The notes under the pieces: model-generated
Databases searched by the model: none
What the model was told of the DNA's origin: nothing
Seen by the model: the letters and a program-made list of their open reading frames with translations, nothing else
NCBI RefSeq assembly: GCF_005405485.1
Contig: NZ_BJED01000002.1
Span: forward strand, 62,001 to 126,000
DNA length: 64,000 bases
DNA from: Enterococcus hulanensis
GTDB lineage: Bacteria > Bacillota > Bacilli > Lactobacillales > Enterococcaceae
Direction of reading: 5' to 3'
Translations under genes and position numbers: made by a program
Part shown: positions 40,780 through 49,280 of the stretch, piece after piece
How positions within the stretch are numbered: the first letter of the stretch is position 1
Layout: each line of letters opens with the position of its first letter

Positions 40780-41313
40780 ATGGAAAAGCCGCTTTTCACG
40801 ATTCAGCAATTATTTCAGCTAAAAAGGAAAACACTGGAAAAAAGACTAACAAATTATTATCAGGAAACGCAGGATGGGGATACAGCCATTCAATATCTGC
40901 TGGTTTTACAGGTGAGGGAGGAACTTACAATCGAGGACTTCAGCTGGATGATGAAGGATTTGGTCCGTAAAATATTCCTGACAACAAAGGCAACGCGGAT
41001 ACAGCGCCGCCTGTTTAGCTATTTTAAGGAGTATTTTTCTGCTCGGGAATGGCGGAAGTTGGCTGTTCGGCTGACGTCGGTCAAAAATTGGTTGGCAGAG
41101 AAATTTGTCCAATTGGGTACAAAAATCACAGGACTTTCTACACAGGTTACTGGCACGCAAACGCCGGCTGGTGCTGTGTTGGCAGGGAATTATGTCAGCG
41201 CAAATCAACTGCTGGAGTCGCCGCCGGATAGACAAATAACTAAAAAAACTCCAACAGACACGCCGAGAAAAAGGCGCTGGCGGCTGCTGGAGCGATTAAG
41301 TATGCTAAATTAA
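40780..41313 (+). CDS. Basic protein of unknown function
   Basis: 177 residues, strongly basic: helical N-terminal half (FTIQQLFQLKRKTLEKRLTNYYQET, LVLQVREELTIEDFSWMMKDLV) and a Thr/Gln/Pro-rich second half ending in RKRRWRLLERLSMLN. No signal peptide or membrane segment. GGGGGAGG precedes ATG, a strong start. Its last 4 nt overlap the end of the convergent ABC-F gene. Unknown family; nucleic-acid or ribosome binding is conceivable from charge alone. Confidence 0.6.
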   Translation: MEKPLFTIQQLFQLKRKTLEKRLTNYYQETQDGDTAIQYLLVLQVREELTIEDFSWMMKDLVRKIFLTTKATRIQRRLFSYFKEYFSAREWRKLAVRLTSVKNWLAEKFVQLGTKITGLSTQVTGTQTPAGAVLAGNYVSANQLLESPPDRQITKKTPTDTPRKRRWRLLERLSMLN

Positions 41314-42842
41314 TTCTGGCTGATCTCAATCACACGATCGGTCCAATCTTGATAAAAGGCCTCTTCGTGGGAAACGACGATGACAGTTCCGGTGAAATTC
41401 GCTAGGCTCTCACGCAAACTATCCTTTGTCGCTTGGTCGATATGGTTAGTTGGTTCATCGAGGATCAGCAAATTACCCTTTTGCATAGTCATCTGACAAA
41501 GCTTGACCTTGGTTTGTTCGCCACCGCTCAAGGTGCTGATCGGTTCTTGGGCTAATTGGTTGGGTAGACCAGCTTTGGCTAAGTGCTTTCGCAATTCTTT
41601 GACGGTTTCTTTCGGATAATGCTCGCTTAGGTATTGTAATGGGGTTTGGTAAGGGTTCTCCCATTGCAGGTCCTGTTCGAAATAATTGATCTTGGTGTTT
41701 GCTGGAAGGTGGAATTCGCCTGCGATTTTCGGGATCGCGCCGATCAATGTTTTCAGCAGCGTTGATTTACCAATACCGTTAAATCCGCGAATCGCGACCT
41801 TTTCGCCATAGCGCAGCGTGATATTAATCGGTGCTAATAAGGGTCTTTGGTAACCAATCTCAAGATCCGTCGTTTCAAGAGCTAACGTCGTAACGATCGG
41901 GGCATAGGGAAATTCAAAACGAGCGACCGCATTGGAAGAGGGCGGCGTCAAGCGCTCCACCTTGTCCAATTGTTTTTGACGGCTTTTTGCCATCGTTGAA
42001 CGAGAACCGGCCTTGTATTTGCGAATATAGGCTTCGGTTTTTTCGATCTGGCGTTTTTGTGCGGCGTATTGCTTCAGATAGGTTTCTTGGAATTGCTCTT
42101 TTTGTTTCAGCGCCTTCGTTAAATTTCCAGTGTATTTGGTTAATTTTCCAAACTCGATATCGGCGATGTGGGTCGTGATCTGGTTCAAAAATTCGCGATC
42201 ATGAGAAATCACCACAAACGTTCCGGCAAAATCTTGTAAAAATTGACTTAACCAAGCGACGTGCTCGTCATCTAAGTGGTTCGTCGGTTCATCGAGGATT
42301 AAGACATCCGGTTTTTCCAATAATAATTTCGCCAAAATCAGTTTTGACCGTTGTCCGCCGCTTAAATCCTCCAGCGGAGTGTCCATCCCTAAAATATCCA
42401 AGCCTAAACCGCTGCTCATTTCAGCGATCAAGGTATCGATTTGATAGAAATCGCCTTGGTCTAATTCCGTCTGCAAACGGCCGGCTTTTTCCAACAGCTT
42501 ATCATCCAGCGATTCGCTGTATTCCATATAGAGTTCACCGATTTTTTCCTCTTTTGCAAAATCCGCCGCATAAGCGGTTTTCAAGAAATCCTTGATCGAC
42601 AAGGTCGGATCAACTTCAACATATTGGTCCAAATATCCCACGTGGATATTTTTTTGCCATGCGATAGTGCCTTCATCCGGCAGCTGTTCGCCGGTAATGA
42701 TCTTGATCAAGGTACTTTTTCCGGCGCCATTTTGTCCAATCAGGCCGAGATGTTCCCCTTTATTCAAATGCAATTCTAAATCTTCATACAGGATCTTGTC
42801 GCCAAATTGCTGAGCGATCCCTGTTAAATCTAAGATACTCAT
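41310..42842 (-). CDS. ABC-F family ATPase (YfmM-like)
   Basis: 510 residues with two ATP-binding cassettes and no membrane domain. First cassette: GQNGAGKST, LSGGQRSKL, LILDEPTNHLD; second: GFNGIGKST, LSGGEQTKV, LILDEPTNHID. A linker with charged helices (YAAQKRQIEKTEAYIRKYK) lies between, and there is no long C-terminal extension. ABC-F proteins act on ribosomes as translation factors, and some give antibiotic resistance. The overall look recalls B. subtilis YfmM, a housekeeping type. AGGAG precedes ATG. Confidence 0.92.
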   Translation of the reverse strand: MSILDLTGIAQQFGDKILYEDLELHLNKGEHLGLIGQNGAGKSTLIKIITGEQLPDEGTIAWQKNIHVGYLDQYVEVDPTLSIKDFLKTAYAADFAKEEKIGELYMEYSESLDDKLLEKAGRLQTELDQGDFYQIDTLIAEMSSGLGLDILGMDTPLEDLSGGQRSKLILAKLLLEKPDVLILDEPTNHLDDEHVAWLSQFLQDFAGTFVVISHDREFLNQITTHIADIEFGKLTKYTGNLTKALKQKEQFQETYLKQYAAQKRQIEKTEAYIRKYKAGSRSTMAKSRQKQLDKVERLTPPSSNAVARFEFPYAPIVTTLALETTDLEIGYQRPLLAPINITLRYGEKVAIRGFNGIGKSTLLKTLIGAIPKIAGEFHLPANTKINYFEQDLQWENPYQTPLQYLSEHYPKETVKELRKHLAKAGLPNQLAQEPISTLSGGEQTKVKLCQMTMQKGNLLILDEPTNHIDQATKDSLRESLANFTGTVIVVSHEEAFYQDWTDRVIEISQN

Positions 42843-42899
42843 GTTTCTCCTACTTTCTTACTCAATTTCTCATCATCTAATAAAAAGCGGAGATAGTCA

Positions 42900-42928
42900 A
42901 GAAAAAAAAGCCCTTTTTTAAAGGACTC
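42900..42928 (-). terminator. Terminator of the tandem micropeptide operon
   Basis: On the minus strand AGTCCTTT pairs with AAAGGGCT (one G-T pair) followed by eight T residues, just after the second peptide gene. Confidence 0.8.
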
Positions 42929-42936
42929 GTGAATTT

Positions 42937-43056
42937 TTAGAGCTGGGCAGATAATAAATAGTTGAGGATGTCGGAAATTATATCAATCATTTGACCGAAA
43001 AATCCCCAGAACAAATTAATTAAACTATCAATGAATTGAAAAATGAAATCTGTCAT
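42937..43056 (-). CDS. 39-residue hydrophobic acidic peptide
   Basis: Begins MTDFIFQFIDSLINLFWGFF, continues with GQMIDIISDILNYLL and ends SAQL. It has four Asp and no Lys or Arg, with hydrophobic and polar residues alternating as in an amphipathic helix. GGAGTG lies 8 nt before ATG and a terminator follows. It is the second gene of a two-peptide unit, 16 nt after the first. It resembles phenol-soluble-modulin-like or membrane-active peptides only in general character. Confidence 0.6.
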   Translation of the reverse strand: MTDFIFQFIDSLINLFWGFFGQMIDIISDILNYLLSAQL

Positions 43057-43072
43057 TTTTTTTCACTCCTAT

Positions 43073-43180
43073 TTATTGAAATAAGCTAGCTATCCAATGA
43101 ATTGGATAGAGGGACAAATGAAGGGTGACATGGGCCAACAAATAACTGACTGCGAAGAATGGAAATAACAATATTTTCAT
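43073..43180 (-). CDS. 35-residue hydrophobic peptide
   Basis: Begins MKILLFPFFAVSYLLAHVTL and ends LYPIHWIASLFQ, so it is almost wholly hydrophobic with three His. GGAGG lies 12 nt before ATG (long), and a TTG directly after GGAGG is an alternative. A TATACT -10 box lies about 30 nt upstream of GGAGG. The stop is 16 nt before the next peptide start. It could be a membrane-active toxin, a signalling peptide or half of a two-peptide system; none can be shown here. Confidence 0.5.
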   Translation of the reverse strand: MKILLFPFFAVSYLLAHVTLHLSLYPIHWIASLFQ

Positions 43181-43361
43181 GATTCTTTTCAACCTCCGTC
43201 TTTTCGTTAACTCAGTATACCGTGAAAATAATAAAAGAAGACATTCATTTACCTTATGGAAAACGAACAATTATGTAAGCTGAAGACACCAAAAAAGCCC
43301 CTGCTTTTGATTTTTAAGCAGAGGCTTTTAATTATAGGCTTCATTCATTGAGATGCGCTCC

Positions 43362-43508
43362 TTAGGCAGATTTTTTTAAGTCGTAGATCGCTTGTTCAAT
43401 GGTGATTCCAGTTCCTTGCTGACCGGTAGCAGTAGAATAAACAATAAAAATGTTTTCTTCTAAATCAAATGTTACGCGGTACGGTTTTTCTTGTTCAAAA
43501 AACGTCAT
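43362..43508 (-). CDS. 48-residue HicB-like protein
   Basis: Reads MTFFEQEKPYRVTFDLEENI then FIVYSTATGQQGTGITIEQA and IYDLKKSA. The two strands, the conserved G-(I/T)-T-x-E-x-A and the closing helix match the partial RNase-H fold of HicB antitoxins, although the protein is shorter and no HicA toxin lies next to it. GGAGG 7 nt before ATG supports translation; the longer in-frame reading has no ribosome site. Confidence 0.6.
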   Translation of the reverse strand: MTFFEQEKPYRVTFDLEENIFIVYSTATGQQGTGITIEQAIYDLKKSA

Positions 43509-43680
43509 CGTCCTTCCTCCTTTATTTTTAATAACAAACTTACAAATAAAAGTATAACACATTAAAAGATAATAACAAAACAAAATTCCATTCATAAAGT
43601 ATTTTAATAATTTAAAATTTGAAATAGTGTGAATGTTACTAGGTATATTGTAAGATAGAAGATTTTGGAAGGGGGAAACA

Positions 43681-44050
43681 ATGAATCGTGAAATAATTGA
43701 GCAGTTTGCAGCAGCCATTAATCAACAGGATTTAGTAAAACTCATTGAGTTGATGGCAGAGGATTTTTCCTTTGTTGATACGTATGGTGGGATTGAAAAC
43801 AAGGGGGGCAATGAAGCTCGGATGGCAGGGATATTTTGATTGGTTTCCAGATTATCGGATCATCATTGAGAATTATTAAGCGAATGGTGATTTTGCAAGT
43901 ATCATCGGTAGAGCAAGTGGTTCCTATTTTGCCCAAACTGAAAAACACTGGGAATTCCCAACTGCTTGGAAGGTCGTGGAGCATGATTGGAAGATCACTC
44001 ATTGGCAAGTTTTTTGTGATTCGAAAAAACAGTTGGATTCAATGGGTTAG
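43681..44050 (+). pseudogene. SnoaL/NTF2-like protein gene with frameshift and stop
   Basis: GGAAGGGGG precedes ATG, and MNREIIEQFAAAINQQDLVK... FSFVDTYGGIENKGG is the start of a SnoaL-like protein. At a run of six G (43803-43808) the frame shifts: with five G it would continue AMKLGWQGYFDWFPDYRII, which is the family pattern. A second lesion is TAA at 43877, after which the frame continues ANGDFASIIG and HWEFPTAWKVVEHDWKITHW to a natural end. The repaired length, about 122 residues, is normal for the family. Two lesions make it a decayed gene. Confidence 0.88.
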
Positions 44051-44141
44051 AATTTTTTCAAAAGAAGGGACTCGACTAATTATATAGAAGAGTCCTGAGT
44101 TTAGTGAGAGTTGTTTGGCATTTTAAAAAGTAAAATGAAGA

Positions 44142-44180
44142 ACCGACTGTAAATCAAATTACAGTCGGTGCTTTTGGTTT
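44142..44180 (+). terminator. Terminator-like hairpin
   Basis: ACCGACTGTAA pairs with TTACAGTCGGT around a 6-nt loop with a modest T-rich tail. It lies between the pseudogene and the convergent ECF gene. Confidence 0.7.
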
Positions 44181-44210
44181 TCGCCCCTGCCAAGGATATT
44201 TAGTATAGCA

Positions 44211-44759
44211 TTAAATGGGCTGATTGCGGAAGATCATCTGCATGGCTTTTCTTAATGGGAAGTAGACCAAGCTAACAATCAGAATCGTTGAGAAAATATT
44301 GATCACCGTCGCAGGCATCGTGGCTAGTGCCGCGAAGAAAGCCGGCTTCAATTGGGCGCCAGCGATCATCGCCATGACGGTTGCTTTGATGACGGACATG
44401 ATGAATTTCGCGATGCCGGCGCAGATTCCGATAATGATGATTTGGTAAATGCGTGTTGGTTTGCGTTTGAAGATAGAAAAGGCCGCATAAGCTGCAGCGC
44501 CTACGACAAAGCTTTCGACTAAGAAATAGGGTGCTTCGGCCGCGAAACCATTTAAAATATCAAAAACGAAAAAGCCGATCCCGCCAGCTAATGCCCCTTG
44601 CCAATAGCCGATCAATAAAACGGCTAACAAGACGACCGAATTGCCAAAGTGGATAAAGGCGCCGGTGGGCAGGGGAATCTTGATCATTGTTCCCATCAAT
44701 GTGAGTGCCGCGAATAGGGCGACTAATACTAAATTATGAATGCGTTTATCACTGTTCAT
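44211..44759 (-). CDS. ECF transporter S component, probably for vitamin B6
   Basis: 182 residues with five to six helices. The N-terminal LVLVALFAALTLMGTMIKIPLPTGAFIHFGNSVVLLAVLL is typical of ECF substrate-binding subunits, including the Ala-rich helix that docks to EcfT. It overlaps the end of pdxK by 11 nt and has GGAG 7 nt before ATG. The context points to import of pyridoxine or a related vitamer (PdxU-like); hydroxymethylpyrimidine is the main alternative. The shared energising module is not in this window. Confidence 0.85.
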   Translation of the reverse strand: MNSDKRIHNLVLVALFAALTLMGTMIKIPLPTGAFIHFGNSVVLLAVLLIGYWQGALAGGIGFFVFDILNGFAAEAPYFLVESFVVGAAAYAAFSIFKRKPTRIYQIIIIGICAGIAKFIMSVIKATVMAMIAGAQLKPAFFAALATMPATVINIFSTILIVSLVYFPLRKAMQMIFRNQPI

Positions 44760-45567
44760 CTGAATACTCCAATCGTTTTTCTCCGTGGGTATAAGCGCCG
44801 TGCCAAACGTGACCGACATACGGATTTATTTTCTCGCCCATTGTGATCGCTGCTTGGACGAAATCGATCGCCAGCTTAATGGCCTGATCAAGCGGATAAT
44901 TTTTCGCGATCGCCGCGGTGATAGCCGCCGCAAAGGTACAGCCGGCGCCATGATTATAAGGTGTATCAATGATAGGATGAGGATAGCGGGTGAAATTTCG
45001 CCCGTCATAATGCAGATCGAGGGTTTGCTTAGCAGCTAAACGTGTCCCGCCCTTGATTACCACATGCTTCACACCAAATGAAGCGATTTTTTTGGCGGCT
45101 TGTTCCATTTGTTTTTCTGAAGTCAGTTCACCAAGCTCAGATAAAATGCCGGCCTCCCGTAAATTAGGGGTCGTGATCAAGGCATGGGGCAGTAATTTTT
45201 CCCGCAGCGCTTGGACCTGCTCATTTTTAATAAAATCCTGTGTTCCTTTACCGCCGATGACTGGATCAACGACTAAGGGGATGTCTTTGGGAATGACTTC
45301 ACTGACCAAATCGATGATCTCCTGCGTAGGCAGCAGCCCGGTTTTGATCGAATCAATCGGTCCTGCAAAAACAGAGGCGATCTGTTCTTGAATCAGCTCC
45401 AAAGAAAGAGTTCGCAGATGATGTGCCCCTGTTTCGGGTTCTAAGGTGACGATCGAGGTGATCGCCGCCAAGCCAAAGGTGCCAAATTCTTGAAAGGTTT
45501 TTAAATCCGCTTCTAAACCACCGCCGCCAGTGGCATCCGAACCGGCAATTGTTGCAACTTTTTTCAT
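44749..45567 (-). CDS. pdxK: Pyridoxine/hydroxymethylpyrimidine kinase
   Basis: 272 residues, ribokinase fold of the ThiD type that in B. subtilis serves as PdxK. IAGSDATGGGGLEADLKTF, PLVVDPVIGGKG, ITPNLREAGIL, DTPYNHGAGCTFAAAI (GAGC anion hole and catalytic Asp region) and NPYVGHVWHGA are conserved. It phosphorylates pyridoxine vitamers or HMP. The first loop has GGGG where ThiD usually has SGGAG. Coupled to the ECF S component downstream. GGAG precedes ATG at 45567. Confidence 0.87.
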   Translation of the reverse strand: MKKVATIAGSDATGGGGLEADLKTFQEFGTFGLAAITSIVTLEPETGAHHLRTLSLELIQEQIASVFAGPIDSIKTGLLPTQEIIDLVSEVIPKDIPLVVDPVIGGKGTQDFIKNEQVQALREKLLPHALITTPNLREAGILSELGELTSEKQMEQAAKKIASFGVKHVVIKGGTRLAAKQTLDLHYDGRNFTRYPHPIIDTPYNHGAGCTFAAAITAAIAKNYPLDQAIKLAIDFVQAAITMGEKINPYVGHVWHGAYTHGEKRLEYSDEQ

Positions 45568-45737
45568 ATCGAAACGCTCCATTTGTTTTTTTATAGCATA
45601 GCCTTTTGATTATCTGATGAAAACACCCAATTGGATTTGTTTTACCTCAGCCAATTTATAGAACAAAGTGTATCACTATCAAATAGGAAAGAAAAATCTA
45701 AAGACCTTTGAATAAGGCTATACAATAGAAGAGTCAG

Positions 45738-45790
45738 CAAAAAAAACGAACATACACTATCACCAGCGATAGAAATATATTCGTTCGGTT
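45738..45790 (-). terminator. Terminator of the aspartate decarboxylase gene
   Basis: On the minus strand an outer stem CGAACGAATATA / TGTATGTTCG encloses CTATC-GATAG, followed by eight T residues. Confidence 0.8.
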
Positions 45791-45795
45791 TCATG

Positions 45796-47391
45796 CTATT
45801 TTGTTTTCATCCATTGATCGCGAATCTCATCGGTTAAACGAATGATTCGTTTGCCGACTTCTGGATATTGGTTCGTGGCTAAGTTGGCTAATGACACGCG
45901 CACAGCCCATTCGCTGCTGCCAAAGGCGTTGGCTTTCAGCAGCATCAATTGTTCCTTTTCCGCAAGGGAGGTTAGGACCTTCGTTACCGTCCATTTATTT
46001 TTCAAGTAATCAGCGAAGGCATTGCCGTAACGTTTGCGGCTCCAATCTTCGTAATTGATTTCGCAATAATAAGCAGTGTCTAAATCTTCTAAAGGTTCCT
46101 GCAGTCCCAACGTATTGAACAAAAGTTTTTCCCGTTGGCGGCAAATATCCATGACTTCTGCTTTATAGGCTTGGCCTTCATCCAGCAAGCTGTACAGACT
46201 GAACATCACCATCATGACCTGCTGCGGAGCCGAAAGTCCTGCGGCATGGTTCAAGGCAACGTCACGGCTGTCAGCTACACAGCGATCGATGAAAGTAATC
46301 GTTGTTGGATCAGCGGTCAAGGAAGCGTAGCGTTCGTTTAATTGTTCAATCTTTTCTTGTGGCAGGTTGGCAATCAATTCATCAAAGAGATTGTGCTTGG
46401 CTACGGCGATGGTACCTACGCGCCAGCCAGTCGCGCCAAAATATTTCGAATACGAGTAAATACAAGCCGTATTGTAAGGAAGCTCTGAAAATAGCGACGT
46501 GAAGACTGGAACAAAGGTGCCGTACACATCATCGGTCAAGATCATTAATTCCGGATTATCTGTCGCAACGATATCCTTCAGCAAATCGATCGTTGGTTGA
46601 GCCAGCGCATTGGCTGTCGGATTGCTTGGGTTCACCACAAAGACGGCTTTGATCTCGGAATCCCGCAGCTTATTGATTTCTTCATCCGGGTATTGATAGG
46701 TCATTTTGCCATCGATCATGGTTTGTTTTGCTTGAACCTTGACGATGTCGAAGGAGTATTTTGGCAATTCCGGAATTTCTAAGTAAGGCGCAAAGGTCGG
46801 CAGCATCAATGCAATTTTGTCGCCATGATTCAATAGGAAATTATTGAATAAGGTATCGAAAATATAGCAGATCCCTGCAGTTCCGCCTTCCACCGCGAAA
46901 ATATCAAAGGGAATTGTGCTGTCTGAAAATAATTCCTGATTCAAATACGCCTTGATCGGACCTTCGCAGGCAGTTAAACAGCGGACTGGGTTTGGATAAT
47001 TGTCGCCGATGATATGATCCAGCATGTCCGTCAGCCAAGCTTCCTTGGGCATTCCTAGATAATTATTGTCAGAAAACCAGATTTTCTTCAAAAAGTCGGC
47101 ACCTTTTCCAGGATGAGCGGCTAGAAAATCAACGAAACGCTGGCCACGGTCGCTATCGGATTGGATCATTCCGGCAGTTAATTCACCTGGACCGTACAGG
47201 GTTTCCTGAGTAGCGAATTGACCGAGTAAAAAGTAGGCTTCCCGCGGAGTAGGGGCGGTCCAGTTGGGATTGCCGCGACCTGCATTCAGCAGGTTGGTGA
47301 CATTTTTATTTTCATGAATCTTTTGTTCCAAAAAGAGACTTAATTCAAAGGGACTTAATTCTTCTAAGGCTTGTTCAGTAGTTGTTGACAC
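45796..47391 (-). CDS. aspD: Bifunctional aspartate aminotransferase / aspartate 4-decarboxylase
   Basis: 531 residues, PLP fold type I. FAVEGGTAGICYIFDTL, VVNPSNPTANAL, LTDDVYGTFVP and SYSKYFGATGWRVG (Schiff-base lysine) are diagnostic of AspD, which is longer than ordinary aminotransferases through an N-terminal extension (1-60) as seen here. It converts aspartate to alanine and CO2, consuming a proton. The start is GTG, 9 nt after AAAGGAG. The usual partner antiporter aspT is not adjacent. Confidence 0.93.
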   Translation of the reverse strand: MSTTTEQALEELSPFELSLFLEQKIHENKNVTNLLNAGRGNPNWTAPTPREAYFLLGQFATQETLYGPGELTAGMIQSDSDRGQRFVDFLAAHPGKGADFLKKIWFSDNNYLGMPKEAWLTDMLDHIIGDNYPNPVRCLTACEGPIKAYLNQELFSDSTIPFDIFAVEGGTAGICYIFDTLFNNFLLNHGDKIALMLPTFAPYLEIPELPKYSFDIVKVQAKQTMIDGKMTYQYPDEEINKLRDSEIKAVFVVNPSNPTANALAQPTIDLLKDIVATDNPELMILTDDVYGTFVPVFTSLFSELPYNTACIYSYSKYFGATGWRVGTIAVAKHNLFDELIANLPQEKIEQLNERYASLTADPTTITFIDRCVADSRDVALNHAAGLSAPQQVMMVMFSLYSLLDEGQAYKAEVMDICRQREKLLFNTLGLQEPLEDLDTAYYCEINYEDWSRKRYGNAFADYLKNKWTVTKVLTSLAEKEQLMLLKANAFGSSEWAVRVSLANLATNQYPEVGKRIIRLTDEIRDQWMKTK

Positions 47392-47738
47392 AAATACGAC
47401 TCCTTTTACGCTTTATTTTGTCTTCATAGTAACGAGAATTGTTTTTAATACAGCGTAAATACGCTTAGAGTTTATGAGAAAGTTTCTGTTAAAACACAAA
47501 GAAATAAAGTGTGTTTTGTTTGGAGCGAGGTCTAAAGTATGAATAAATCAACAAGTAAAGCGCTTACTATATTCTTAGAATCCACTTTTTAAAGATTTTT
47601 TTACGGTTAAGAGATATCAGACTTTCGACCCATGATAAAAATAAAGAATTAGGGCATACTATTGTTATAAGTTAATAGTTGTTTAAGTTGATGGACAGGA
47701 ACGTATATATAGATATCCACGAAAGGGAGGATTCAAAG
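47392..47738. other. Divergent intergenic region
   Basis: 347 AT-rich nt between aspD and the small membrane protein gene. A 17-codon frame (47539-47592) preceded by GGAGCGAGG is the only open stretch; I do not call it a gene. Confidence 0.4.
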
Positions 47739-47993
47739 ATGGATCAATTGATCGCACTTGCGTTTATCGCATTACTCGTTTTCTTTGTTGTAAAGGTCGG
47801 GTCAGTCTTATGGCGCATCGCCGGCGTATTATTCTTGCTATTTATCATTTATATGTATAAAGATCAAGTAATCTCACAAGTACAGAACTTTATTGCTAAT
47901 CCTGATTTTGGCGGATTATGGCAAAGTGTTTCCGGATTTTTCGGTAATTTGTTCGATAAAGTCGCTGGGTTTGTCAGTACGGTGATTGAATAG
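47739..47993 (+). CDS. Small membrane protein
   Basis: 84 residues. Two hydrophobic helices (about 2-20 and 22-42) are followed by a C-terminal amphipathic region with Phe/Gly repeats (GGLWQSVSGFFGNLFDKVAGFV). AAAGGGAGG 8 nt before ATG is a strong site. Family not recognised. The C-terminal helix resembles membrane-surface-binding peptides. Monocistronic. Confidence 0.72.
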   Translation: MDQLIALAFIALLVFFVVKVGSVLWRIAGVLFLLFIIYMYKDQVISQVQNFIANPDFGGLWQSVSGFFGNLFDKVAGFVSTVIE

Positions 47994-47999
47994 AAGGCT

Positions 48000-48032
48000 A
48001 AGAGGCACTCTTTTAAGAGCGCTTCTTTTTTT
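48000..48032 (+). terminator. Terminator after 47993
   Basis: AAGAGGCACTCTT pairs with AAGAGCGCTTCTT (one mismatch), followed by T residues. Confidence 0.8.
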
Positions 48033-48150
48033 ATAGGAGCCCTTTACTAAGCAAAATATAACCTGATATTCAGATATGCTATACTGAAGGCTGACTTTGA
48101 AGTAACAAAAAGAGAAATGGTGTTAATAAAAGGGAAGCAGGGGTGTATTT

Positions 48151-48663
48151 TTGAAGAAAAGAACGGTTAAGCAAGAGTTGTTCTATTTATTTTCAATGGA
48201 GCTATTGAGCGCGTTGGTATTTTGGGTGGTTTATGGTATGTGGTCAGCGGCCGAGCCAGGAGGCGGAAAAGTTGCGATAGTTTATCCGTTATTTGTTTTG
48301 ACTGTAATCCTTGTTCAGGGATCACTTTATTGGCTGAATTGTTTAAGAAGGCTAAAAAAACAAAAAGCGTTGGATGAGCAGCGGATCGCGAGAATCTATC
48401 AAGCCTTTAAACTCATTGATTATGGTCTGCTGGGAGCCTATATTTTAGTCTTACTTTTTACGAAGAGTTTCTCCATTGTAGGCGTGTTGATTTGGTTGTT
48501 TGCTATTATTGAATTGATTAATTATTTCCATTACCGCTTATCTTATTACACAAAATCAGGACTTGGTTTACAAATCATCAAGCCGTTGAAATTACTTATT
48601 ACAGGTACAGCAGTAAAATCTCAAATTGCTAGAGAAATCCTATCAGTGCAAAAGGGTAAATAA
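48151..48663 (+). CDS. Four-helix membrane protein of unknown function
   Basis: 170 residues with four hydrophobic helices (about 13-30, 42-63, 89-105, 108-128) separated by a basic loop (RRLKKQKALDEQRIARIYQ) and a basic C-terminal helix with IIKPLKLLITGTAVKSQIAREI. The start is TTG with AGGGG about 9 nt upstream. No recognised family. Strong terminator follows. Confidence 0.7.
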   Translation: MKKRTVKQELFYLFSMELLSALVFWVVYGMWSAAEPGGGKVAIVYPLFVLTVILVQGSLYWLNCLRRLKKQKALDEQRIARIYQAFKLIDYGLLGAYILVLLFTKSFSIVGVLIWLFAIIELINYFHYRLSYYTKSGLGLQIIKPLKLLITGTAVKSQIAREILSVQKGK

Positions 48664-48667
48664 TAGA

Positions 48668-48717
48668 GCAAAACCTCTGCTTTCAAAAAATGGAAGCGGA
48701 GGTTTTGCCTTTTTTTG
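48668..48717 (+). terminator. Terminator after 48663
   Basis: GCAAAACCTCTGCTTTC pairs with GGAAGCGGAGGTTTTGC (one G-T pair), followed by seven T residues. Confidence 0.95.
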
Positions 48718-48857
48718 CGAAAAACCAATTAGTTTAAAATTTAGAAAAAGAATAGGTATTTAAATTAAGGAAAATTTTGGGATAAAGTGATAAGTCCAGC
48801 TATAATTTAATTAGATATATACATCAATCGATTAGAAGGTAATGGGAGGGGAGGACG

Positions 48858-49280
48858 ATGGGAATGGTCCCAGAAATTACAGAGCAAGCATTCGTGAATG
48901 AAAAGAATAAAAAAGGGAAATTCAAACATTCCGCTGAAAAAAAGAATAAGCCTCGTCCATTCCAATCTGTCCTTGATCTTTTCTACGAGGTTGAACGAAT
49001 CAACGAACGGCTTAATGGCCGACCTGAAGATAATTTTTCAAGCGTTTTGGCACGCAAAGTACAAAATCGGCTGACAACCTGTGCGATTTTAACCATTCGC
49101 GCCAAAAAACGCTTGATTGATTTCGTGACTGAATACGACCCGCCCATTAAAGAAGATTGCAAAAAGAATAAGCCGCTCCGTATAATGAAGAGTCCGAATT
49201 ACTCTATAACAGTTACGGCAAAAAACAAATGCCGAATCGGAAGAAAGGCTGCGCGAACTCGCTCAAAAGCTAGTTCGTGA
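48858..49280 (+). CDS. Basic protein of unknown function, 3' end altered by repeat
   Basis: 140 residues, Lys/Arg/Asn-rich, no membrane segment. The clear part is KPRPFQSVLDLFYEVERINERLNGRPEDNF through LIDFVTEYDPPIKEDC. The last 30 residues are unusually Ser/Lys/Arg-rich and the final ten are encoded by the dispersed palindrome at 49248. A different frame in 49170-49230 (AAPYNEESELLYNSYGKK) looks more protein-like, and a single missing G after AAG at about 49171 would join it. A frameshift is possible but unproven. GGGAGG precedes ATG. Confidence 0.55.
   Translation: MGMVPEITEQAFVNEKNKKGKFKHSAEKKNKPRPFQSVLDLFYEVERINERLNGRPEDNFSSVLARKVQNRLTTCAILTIRAKKRLIDFVTEYDPPIKEDCKKNKPLRIMKSPNYSITVTAKNKCRIGRKAARTRSKASS

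Noticed and set aside
40780-41313. Toxin-antitoxin partner of the neighbouring Xre regulator
   Set aside because: The two genes are divergent, 361 nt apart, and the basic protein shows no toxin-family motif.
42937-43180. Known enterocin or Fst-type toxin
   Set aside because: The second peptide has no basic residues and neither peptide matches the sequences I remember for those families.
47539-47592. 17-codon frame preceded by GGAGCGAGG
   Set aside because: Too short and the ribosome site is imperfect and far; no further support.
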